A DNA stretch of 39,696 nucleotides, from contig JAIPJH010000017.1 in the NCBI GenBank assembly GCA_021734245.1, positions 1-39,696 of the forward strand. The letters run 5' to 3'. Below, one piece after another: positions 33,679 to 39,696 of the stretch. Source of the DNA: Candidatus Cloacimonadota bacterium (GTDB lineage Bacteria > Cloacimonadota > Cloacimonadia > Cloacimonadales > TCS61). The notes beneath the pieces are model-generated. The model saw nothing but the letters and a program-made list of their open reading frames with translations, was not told where the DNA came from and searched no databases. The position numbers and the translations under genes were made by a program. Position 1 is the stretch's first letter. Every line of letters begins with the position of its first letter.

Positions 33679-34005
33679 ATGAGTGAAATCATAAATCTGT
33701 CACCCAGAGAAACTAAAGATTTAATTGATAACAATATCTCAAATAAAGATTTTATCATTTTAGATCTTAGAAGTAAAGCTGCTTTCCAAAAAAAACACAT
33801 ACAGAATGCAGTACATTTAGATTATCATGCAGATGATTTTGATGATAATCTTGAAAATTTAGACATATCAAAAACATATCTAATTTATTGTGATGGAAAT
33901 GCCAAAGCAAACATTACTTCTGAAATGTTGCAAGACCTTGGTGCAAAAAATATCTATAAGCTTGATGGTGGTATGATACGATTGTATAATGAATTTGATT
34001 TGTGA
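33679..34005 (+). CDS. Rhodanese-like domain protein
   Basis: A 108-aa single rhodanese domain. The N-terminal part has FIILDLRSKAAFQKKHIQNAVHL (CH2A-like), and the active-site loop is YCDGNAKA with Cys71 (CxxGxx). It ends in the usual KNIYKLDGGM. Such proteins carry a persulfide sulfur for transfer reactions. The loop is atypical but keeps Cys and Gly. ATG 33679 is preferred; a TTG at 33667 would add four residues. It lies 13 nt after the small membrane protein. Confidence 0.82.
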   Translation: MSEIINLSPRETKDLIDNNISNKDFIILDLRSKAAFQKKHIQNAVHLDYHADDFDDNLENLDISKTYLIYCDGNAKANITSEMLQDLGAKNIYKLDGGMIRLYNEFDL

Positions 34006-34086
34006 AAATTTTACGCAATGAATTAAATTCTTGCACAAAAAATGTAAAAAACTTAATTGGATAAAAAAAATATTTATTTGGTGAAT

Positions 34087-35808
34087 ATGAAAATTTCTAG
34101 AAAGTTGTTATTGGTACTTTTTATGATCATTTTCAAATTGGTTTCTGCCCAATTTGATCTTGATACTCTCAGTTTTAATTATAACAGCCTTCCAGAAAAT
34201 GAAAAAGCTGAACTCTTGAAAGACGTTGGTTTGGGATATGTAAATTTGAACGATTATTCCAAAGCATTAGACTACTTCAACAGTGCTTTAAAGATCTACA
34301 AAAGCACAAATGATGAATCCGGGCTTTCTGATATTTCCAATCATCTTGGAACGATACACAATAAATTGGGAACATACGAAAAAGCATTAGAATTTCATTT
34401 TGAATCCTTAAGGATCGATGAGAAACTGCAAAATAAGCAGGGTATCGCTCAATCGCTCAATAATATTGGGATCGTCTATCAGAATTTGAAAAAATATGCC
34501 GAATCTTTGGAATATTACAATCATGCTCTTCAAATAAATTATGAGATCGATGATCTTGATGCTGCCAGCAAAACATTAAACAATCTTGGAAATATTCTGC
34601 TTTCATTAGAAAATTTTAGTCAAGCTCTGTCATATTATCAAAGATCCCTGACTTTAAAAGAAGAATTGGAAAATGAATATGGAAAAGCAATCACCTTGAA
34701 TAATATTGGAATGGCATATCAAGGGTTAAACAGCTTTAACCAGGCTATGCAGAATTTTGAAATGTCACTTCAGATCATGAAGAATTTAAACGATTCACAT
34801 GGAATGGCTTCTTCTTACTACCATATTGGTCTATTGTATTACCAACAGAATAATTATTCATCTGCACAGAATTACTTGGATAGTGCGCTTAGCTATGCCA
34901 TTATGGGAAATGAATTAAACATCCAAAAGAATTGTTATAACCTTCTGGCAAGAATACACGCCAGCAGAAACGAATTTGAACAAGCCTATAATAGCTTCAA
35001 AATGTACGTAGACATGAAAGATGCTCTTTTCACCGAGCAGAACAATCGAAATATTACTGAAATGAAAATTCGCTATGAAACCGAAAAGAAAGAAACAGAA
35101 ATAAATTTATTACAAAAAACCGCAGACCTGCAGAATTTCATGGTAAAGCGTCAGCAGATATATTTGATCATCTTTGTAGTAGGATTTGTTATTCTTGCAG
35201 TATTAGCATTTTATGGATATGCTCAATATCGTCTTAAATCTCGTTCATATAAAATTATTGAAGACCAAAATAAGCAACTGAAGGAAGTCAATGATCAAAT
35301 TAGAAAACTATCTAAAACAGATGCACTCACCAAACTCTTGACCAAACAGGATATACTTGAAAAGATAAATTATGAGGTTGTTCGTTTCAAAAGAAACAAG
35401 AAAACTTTTGTTTTAGCACTTTGCGATATAGATAATTTGCAATCAATAAACGATCGTTTCACTACAGATTGCGGTGATCTGTTATTGAGATCGATCGCAG
35501 AACTGGTTCGAAAAAGATTGCGTAGTCAAGATCATATCGCTCGTTGGACTGGAGGAAGTTTCTTGATCTTGCTTCCTGATACCGACTTAGCCGGAGCCAA
35601 AGTAGCAGCAGAAAAAATTCGCAGAGAGATCAAGAATTTCGAGATGATTTACGGTAGATATACAGTTAAATCCACAGCAACCATCGGAATTAGTTCTTAC
35701 GCTTCTACAGAAGATATGGAAACATGTTTGAAGAATGCGGATAAAGCATTACATTATGGAAAGAAGAATCACAAAAACTGTGTAGTTGCTTTTGAAGAAT
35801 TGAAATAA
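34087..35808 (+). CDS. Periplasmic TPR, one TM, degenerate GGDEF protein with a retained I-site
   Basis: A 573-aa membrane protein. A signal peptide (KLLLVLFMIIFKLVSA) is followed by about seven TPR units (residues about 40-320; repeated GxxYxxLxxYxxALxYYxxAL), which would lie in the periplasm. A TM at about 359-381 and a short coiled coil precede a cytoplasmic GGDEF domain (about 410-573). The signature reads TGGSF (488-492) instead of GGDEF, so the catalytic Glu is lost. RSQD (479-482) at the correct five-residue spacing preserves the RxxD I-site, and the metal-region CDIDNLQSIND is intact. I read it as a c-di-GMP-binding receptor driven by a periplasmic protein-interaction sensor. A TTG at 34057 is a possible earlier start. 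Confidence 0.82.
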   Translation: MKISRKLLLVLFMIIFKLVSAQFDLDTLSFNYNSLPENEKAELLKDVGLGYVNLNDYSKALDYFNSALKIYKSTNDESGLSDISNHLGTIHNKLGTYEKALEFHFESLRIDEKLQNKQGIAQSLNNIGIVYQNLKKYAESLEYYNHALQINYEIDDLDAASKTLNNLGNILLSLENFSQALSYYQRSLTLKEELENEYGKAITLNNIGMAYQGLNSFNQAMQNFEMSLQIMKNLNDSHGMASSYYHIGLLYYQQNNYSSAQNYLDSALSYAIMGNELNIQKNCYNLLARIHASRNEFEQAYNSFKMYVDMKDALFTEQNNRNITEMKIRYETEKKETEINLLQKTADLQNFMVKRQQIYLIIFVVGFVILAVLAFYGYAQYRLKSRSYKIIEDQNKQLKEVNDQIRKLSKTDALTKLLTKQDILEKINYEVVRFKRNKKTFVLALCDIDNLQSINDRFTTDCGDLLLRSIAELVRKRLRSQDHIARWTGGSFLILLPDTDLAGAKVAAEKIRREIKNFEMIYGRYTVKSTATIGISSYASTEDMETCLKNADKALHYGKKNHKNCVVAFEELK

Positions 35809-35905
35809 TTTTATCATACAATATCACTTTTTTATTGACACTAATAACCCCGATTTTGTTCTGTCCTTTCTATCAAATCAGGATTTAATGTTATTCTGAT
35901 TTTGT

Positions 35906-35981
35906 GGCGGGATAGCTCAGTTGGTAGAGCAGAGGCCTGAAAAGCCTTGTGTCCCCAGTTCAAGTCTGGGTCCTGCCACCA
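35906..35981 (+). tRNA. tRNA-Phe (anticodon GAA), CCA encoded
   Basis: The 76-nt cloverleaf has acceptor GGCGGGA/TCCTGCC with one G-T pair, D-arm GCTC-AGTTGGTA-GAGC, anticodon arm GAGGC-CTGAAAA-GCCTT with anticodon GAA, and T-arm CCCAG-TTCAAGT-CTGGG, followed by A and CCA. It is a single tRNA gene. A TTGACA at 35835-35840 may be part of its promoter, but I see no clear -10. A run of eight Ts follows directly and may end transcription. Confidence 0.95.
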
Positions 35982-36135
35982 TTTTTTTTATTTATACTTA
36001 TCATCCTTTCCTAATAACAAATATCACAACTGTTTAATATACATATTTTGCAACAACTTACACAAATTTATTAATTGACTGCTTTCATAATTTTTCTGAA
36101 ATGAGAGTTAGAAAAAATATTTGAAGGAGAAGCCT

Positions 36136-36855
36136 ATGGCTGAAGAAATGAAAATAGGATGTGCACGACCAACTGGAGGACCTATTGGAGAAAAGAAAGC
36201 TGATGAAATCAAAGAAAAAACTAAGAAGAAAGATGAAGGGGGAAATATGATCAAGGTTGGACAAAAAGCACCGGATTTTACAGCGCCGGCGTATCAGGAT
36301 GGAAAATTTATTAATATCAAATTATCGGATTATCTTGGAAAATGGGTTGTACTTTGTTTTTATCCTGGTGATTTTACTTTCGTCTGAGCTACCGAAGTTT
36401 CAGCAGTTGCTGATAAATATCCGGAATTTCAAAAATTGGGAGTAGAAGTTCTATCTATGAGTGTAGATAGCGTTTTTGTTCATAAAATGTGGAACGAAAC
36501 TGAACTTTCCAAAATGGTAGATGGTGGGGTTCCTTACCCAATGTTGAGTGACGCAGGAGGTAAAGTTGGAACTATCTATGGTATTTATGATGAAATAGGT
36601 GGAGTTGAAACACGTGGTCGTTTTATCATTGATCCTGATGGAGTTGTTCAGGGTTTTGAAGTGCTTACTCCGCCTGTCGGCAGAAACGTGAATGAAACTT
36701 TTCGCCAGATTCAAGCTTTTCAACTGGTGAGAAAATCCAAAGGTACAGAAGCTACTCCTTCCGGTTGGAAACCCGGAAAAATGACCTTAAAACCCGGCCC
36801 TGATCTGGTGGGAAAAGTTTGGGAAGTATGGACAACTGACAAAGCATTTGATTAG
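36136..36855 (+). CDS. Selenocysteine-containing peroxiredoxin (AhpC/PrxU type)
   Basis: A 239-aa peroxiredoxin read through an in-frame TGA at 36385-36387. The frame on both sides is one AhpC-family domain: [13 protein letters not shown], then [10 protein letters not shown]-Sec-[20 protein letters not shown] and TPSGWKPGK. The TGA stands exactly at the peroxidatic Cys (family DFTFVCPTE). A 5-bp hairpin TCAGC-agtt-GCTGA (36400-36413) lies 12 nt downstream with a G in the loop, as expected for a bacterial SECIS. The usual C-terminal resolving Cys (VCP) is replaced by ATPS. The protein would reduce peroxides in the cytoplasm, probably through another thiol. Two starts are possible: ATG 36136 (AAGGAG) and ATG 36247 (AAGGGGGA). 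From the latter, Sec is residue 47, the position numbered Cys46/47 in AhpC. Confidence 0.85.
36388..36425 (+). promoter_or_regulatory. Candidate bacterial SECIS element
   Basis: Directly 3' of the UGA, the stem TCAGC/GCTGA (36400-36404 and 36409-36413) closes the loop AGTT. The loop G at 36406 is 19 nt from the last base of the UGA, within the distance range that SelB needs. A weaker lower pairing CCG/CGG (36392-36394 and 36422-36424) could extend it. This is a reading by eye with no folding energy calculated. Confidence 0.65.
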
Positions 36856-36879
36856 TTTTACATCAAAATAGTTTATAAG

Positions 36880-36914
36880 AAAACAGCCTTGAAACTTCGG
36901 GGCTGTTTTTTTTA
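36880..36914 (+). terminator. Rho-independent terminator after the selenoprotein gene
   Basis: AAACAGCC (36881-36888) pairs perfectly with GGCTGTTT (36901-36908) around a 12-nt loop, and the 3' arm continues into an unbroken T-run. It lies 25 nt after the peroxiredoxin stop and ends that transcript. Confidence 0.88.
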
Positions 36915-36938
36915 TTAGAAAACTTTGTCTAAAACTAA

Positions 36939-36998
36939 TTGACACCTGCAGGTATAAAATTTTCTATTTGATTAGGAAATTTTTGTGAAAGAGTAGAA
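36939..36998 (+). promoter_or_regulatory. Likely promoter region of the histidine kinase gene
   Basis: After the terminator, TTGACA stands at 36939-36944. The hexamer 17 nt later (TTCTAT) is a poor -10, while TATAAA at 36953 is too close. Transcription probably starts in this region because the terminator isolates the kinase gene from its upstream neighbour. The precise site is uncertain. Confidence 0.4.
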
Positions 36999-39557
36999 AT
37001 GAGAATAATTGATAATGTAAGCTATAGAAAAATATTTTATACTTGTTTGATTTTAATTTATCTCATCCCGTTACTTTCTAGCGTTCAAGTAGAATCATCA
37101 TACATTGAACCTGAATTAATAACTGATTTTGAAAGGATTGAGATATTATTGGAAGATGCTGAAACTACAAGGGAAATTGATCCTCAAAAAGCCATAGAAA
37201 TTGGAAATCAGATATTCAATTTAGCAAAAACTATCCATTCAGACTCACTACAAATAGAAGCTCTTATCTCACTATCAGCATCCTATACAAGACTTGGTAA
37301 TTATTCTAGAAGTAATGAAATTGGCAATAAAGCTTTAAAGAAATCTGAAGAAATCAAAAACAATTTTTTGATCTCAAAAACTTTAGAACGCTATATTTTC
37401 AACTCTATTGTTTACAATGATTTAACAACAGCTTTTGAAAAAAGTTCTTATCTTCTAAAAGTAAATTTCGAGAAGAGTAATGAATTTGTTGGTTTAGCAT
37501 ACAAATATTTTGGTGATATTTTTTTTAAAATCAGAAATTATGAAAAAGCTCTTGAATATCATAAACTATCCTTAGAGTTTTTTCAGAATAACAAGCATAA
37601 ATCTGAATATATCCTGAAAAGTAATATTGGTTATCAATATCAAGAAATAACCTCCATTGGCATGGATTATCAAGAAAATGGAGAACTAAACAAGGCTTTA
37701 GAATATTTCTTTATCTTACTTGATATAACTACACAGGAAGATGTTTACAGCAGAGCAAGAGCTTTAAATCATATTGGAGTAGTCTACATTATTCAGGAAA
37801 ATTTTGATAAAGCACTTGAATATTGTGAACAAGCTTTGCAATTATTCAAAATTGAAAACAAACTCCATAGAATGGGTAATATATATAACGATTTAGCCAG
37901 AATATATTTTTTAACAGGTGATTTTCAAAAGGCTTTAGAATACAATCTAATCTCTCTGGAAAATAGAAAATCACTTAATCTTACAATTTTAGTAGCCAGT
38001 TCATACAGAAATATTGCAGACAATTATTTAGATTTGGAAAATTTCGATGAATCTGAACGATACTATAAATTAGCTTTGAACGATGCAACTAAGATGAATG
38101 ACCTTGTTTTGCAGAAATATGTTCATGAAAAAATGGCTAAATTATTTGAAGAAACAAACAATTTTGAAAGATCTTTAGCACATTACAAAGATTATCTTAG
38201 TTTATATAAAGTTCTATATGATCAAGATCTTCAAACTAAGATGGTTAACGAACAATTCAACCTTGAAATCACAACGATAGAACAGGAGAATCAAATATTA
38301 AAAAAAACTAATACAAACTTAAATCAGGAAGTCTTAAAAACTAAAAAAATAAGTTCATCTTTGATGTATGGATTGATCTTAGCTTTGGTCACTTTGATCT
38401 TCGCAATAGTCATTTATTATGATAAGAGAAAATACAGTAGTAAACTTGAACGTGAAGTTGCTGAGAAAACAAAAGAACTTAACAATTCAAGATTGGTTCT
38501 GAAAAACATTGGTAGTGAAAAAGATCAGCTTCAATCTGAGATGTTGAATCTCAGATATACTTTTGAAAACCTTTTTCAAAACCTGGGAGAAGGAGTTGCA
38601 ATTATTTCTTCAGATGAAGAATTTTTATCGGCAAATCCTGCTGCTGAAAATATTTTTGGTATGAAATCCATGAATTTGAATGGAAGAAATTTAAATGAAT
38701 TCATAAGCTTGGAAGAGAAAACAAAAATTCAGGATAAAATCTTAGATTTTTCTGATAATAAAATATTATCCACCGAATTAACAATAAAAAGACAAAAGAA
38801 CGACGAAAGATATTTAATTTTAACAGCAACTCCAATTACAAATAGCGACGGAAAAGTAATTTCAATTTTGGGTATTTTCAGAGATATCACCGAAAGAAAA
38901 TTAGACGAAGATAACAGAAAAAGAATGCTCAAGAATAATCTAATACTTCTTCATGAACTAGAGCATCGAGTAAAAAACAATCTTCAACTAATTTATAGTA
39001 TTGCCGGATTGCTTTCAAATTACACCAAGGAAAATCCAAATCTTCTGCTAAAGAAATTTAAGAGCTTGATTTATGTTATCGTACTGATGCAAGATTTAGT
39101 CCTTCCAGAAGACAAACACATAATAGACTTATTTAGCTTTATTAATTCTATTTATACAAATCAATTATCCATGATTCCAAATTCCGCTATTAGAATTAAA
39201 TTCATAAATGAAGTAGAGATAAAAGAAATTAATATAAATTATGCTACTCCACTGGGAATGATTATAAACGAGTTAATATCAAATTCCATTATTCATGGTT
39301 TCAAAGATAATAAAGAGCCCAAAATCATCATCAAATTCTATTCCATAGATGAAAAAAACATATTGGAATATTTCGATAACGGAATTGGTTTAGATAAAAA
39401 AATTAATATTTCGAATCCGGACAGTTTCGGTTTTAATCTTATTAACTTGCAGGTTCGGCAACTAAAGGGAAAATTGGAAATAGAAAGTTCAAAAGGTTTT
39501 AAGTTAAAATTGACATTCAAAAACTTGAACTTGAGCACGTATTCCGTGATCAAATAA
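36999..39557 (+). CDS. TPR-PAS sensor histidine kinase (HisKA_2 type)
   Basis: An 852-aa membrane kinase. An N-terminal signal or anchor (residues about 11-27) is followed by TPR-type helical repeats (about 45-410; YEKALEYHKLSLEFF, FDKALEYCEQALQLF, FQKALEYNLISLENR), probably periplasmic. A TM at about 453-473 and a coiled coil lead to a PAS domain (about 522-640). The HisKA_2 domain has the phospho-acceptor His656 in ELEHRVKNNLQ. The HATPase_c domain has an N-box NELISNSIIHGF and a G1-like EYFDNGIGL. Such kinases usually signal to a detached response regulator, and none is in the window. The layout matches the TPR-GGDEF protein at 34087, with a different output domain. Confidence 0.88.
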   Translation: MRIIDNVSYRKIFYTCLILIYLIPLLSSVQVESSYIEPELITDFERIEILLEDAETTREIDPQKAIEIGNQIFNLAKTIHSDSLQIEALISLSASYTRLGNYSRSNEIGNKALKKSEEIKNNFLISKTLERYIFNSIVYNDLTTAFEKSSYLLKVNFEKSNEFVGLAYKYFGDIFFKIRNYEKALEYHKLSLEFFQNNKHKSEYILKSNIGYQYQEITSIGMDYQENGELNKALEYFFILLDITTQEDVYSRARALNHIGVVYIIQENFDKALEYCEQALQLFKIENKLHRMGNIYNDLARIYFLTGDFQKALEYNLISLENRKSLNLTILVASSYRNIADNYLDLENFDESERYYKLALNDATKMNDLVLQKYVHEKMAKLFEETNNFERSLAHYKDYLSLYKVLYDQDLQTKMVNEQFNLEITTIEQENQILKKTNTNLNQEVLKTKKISSSLMYGLILALVTLIFAIVIYYDKRKYSSKLEREVAEKTKELNNSRLVLKNIGSEKDQLQSEMLNLRYTFENLFQNLGEGVAIISSDEEFLSANPAAENIFGMKSMNLNGRNLNEFISLEEKTKIQDKILDFSDNKILSTELTIKRQKNDERYLILTATPITNSDGKVISILGIFRDITERKLDEDNRKRMLKNNLILLHELEHRVKNNLQLIYSIAGLLSNYTKENPNLLLKKFKSLIYVIVLMQDLVLPEDKHIIDLFSFINSIYTNQLSMIPNSAIRIKFINEVEIKEININYATPLGMIINELISNSIIHGFKDNKEPKIIIKFYSIDEKNILEYFDNGIGLDKKINISNPDSFGFNLINLQVRQLKGKLEIESSKGFKLKLTFKNLNLSTYSVIK

Positions 39558-39560
39558 AAC

Positions 39561-39696
39561 TAGTGTCATGTCAAGCTTGACAAGTCGCAAGGGATGAGAA
39601 TAATTGTCTCACAAAAGTGAGGTGATTATGATAAAGTACAGAGTGACGCTAAGCAAGGCAGAACATGAAGAACTTGAGACTATTGTTAGTAAAGGC
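39561..39696 (+). mobile_element. Left end of an IS630-like insertion sequence, cut by the window edge
   Basis: The element appears to begin after the kinase stop, at a TA dinucleotide (39561-39562), the usual IS630 target. A perfect 14-bp palindrome TGTCAAGCTTGACA (39569-39582) is near its end, followed by a CTCAC-aaaa-GTGAG hairpin (39608-39621). The transposase start follows. The other end is not in the window, so the boundary is provisional. Confidence 0.6.
39628..39696 (+). CDS. IS630-family transposase, N-terminal fragment
   Basis: Only 23 codons are visible, starting with ATG 39628 (GAGGTG upstream): MIKYRVTLSKAEHEELETIV followed by SKG. This is the usual N-terminus of IS630-family transposases, leading into a helix-turn-helix. 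The ribosome-binding site overlaps the 3' arm of the hairpin at 39608-39621, a common way to prevent translation from read-through transcripts. The catalytic DDE domain is beyond the edge. Confidence 0.7.
   Translation, partial: MIKYRVTLSKAEHEELETIVSKG

Noticed and set aside
35835-35905. Complete promoter for tRNA-Phe
   Set aside because: TTGACA is present, but no hexamer resembling TATAAT occurs at 16-18 nt, so I note only the -35-like box in the tRNA entry.
36385-36387. Nonsense mutation or pseudogene in the peroxiredoxin
   Set aside because: The stop is TGA exactly at the catalytic Cys, the frame and all later motifs are intact, and a SECIS-like hairpin follows. Selenocysteine explains it better.

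Overview
The window is AT-rich, with short intergenic gaps, many ATGA stop/start overlaps and tRNA genes that encode their own CCA. It looks like a chromosomal segment of a Gram-negative-type bacterium: there is a SurA/PpiD-like periplasmic chaperone, a lipoprotein, a Wzx/Wzy/Wzz surface-polysaccharide system and an UshA-like 5'-nucleotidase. The overall style suggests an uncultured anaerobe of the FCB group, perhaps Cloacimonadota. That is a low-confidence inference, because the window holds no 16S gene or other taxonomic marker. A selenocysteine-containing peroxiredoxin implies that SelA/B/C/D are encoded elsewhere in the genome.

Region 1 (1-12012, minus strand) reads as one long co-directional unit. 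It begins with endonuclease III, then a divergent asparagine-synthase-like protein and exonuclease III. Polysaccharide genes follow: Wzz-like chain-length protein, Wzy/WaaL-like O-antigen polymerase, GT4, Wzx-like flippase, three more GT4 enzymes (one lacking its N-terminus) and a GT9 that runs off the left edge. Stop/start overlaps couple most of these genes, including exonuclease III to wzz. A membrane-anchored heparinase II/III-like protein is divergently transcribed (12128-14068). A tRNA-Pro on the minus strand and an ABC-F ATPase follow.

Region 2 (16.2-24.4 kb, plus strand) is rich in repeats. An S23-type four-helix-bundle gene lies between 14/15-bp repeats in inverted orientation. A solitary 2-hydroxyacyl-CoA dehydratase-like subunit is followed by an array of seven and a half 53-nt units, each made of two hairpins. 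Then come an unknown 464-aa protein, a GNAT, a lipoprotein and a methylthioadenosine (MTA) salvage set: MtnA, a class II aldolase and MtaD. A palindromic element of about 45-50 nt has entered this set five times. One copy is translated inside MtnA, one supplies the MtnA stop codon, and copies on either side of a DUF559 nuclease-like gene are inverted relative to each other. Reading through the downstream copies has fused that nuclease domain to the aldolase.

Region 3 (24.4-35.8 kb, plus strand) carries envelope and signalling genes: a large multi-domain PPIase-like chaperone, a PAS-GGDEF protein, a HAD phosphatase, a GT4, a 5'-nucleotidase, a secreted Lys-rich protein, two tandem pilin-like proteins, a small membrane protein, a rhodanese and a TPR-GGDEF protein. 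Both GGDEF domains have lost the catalytic signature but keep an RxxD inhibitory-site motif at the usual spacing, so both look like c-di-GMP receptors rather than cyclases.

Region 4 (35.8 kb to the end) holds tRNA-Phe, the selenoprotein peroxiredoxin with a hairpin just after its UGA, a clear terminator, a TPR-PAS-histidine kinase of the HisKA_2 type, and the first codons of an IS630-like transposase cut by the right edge.
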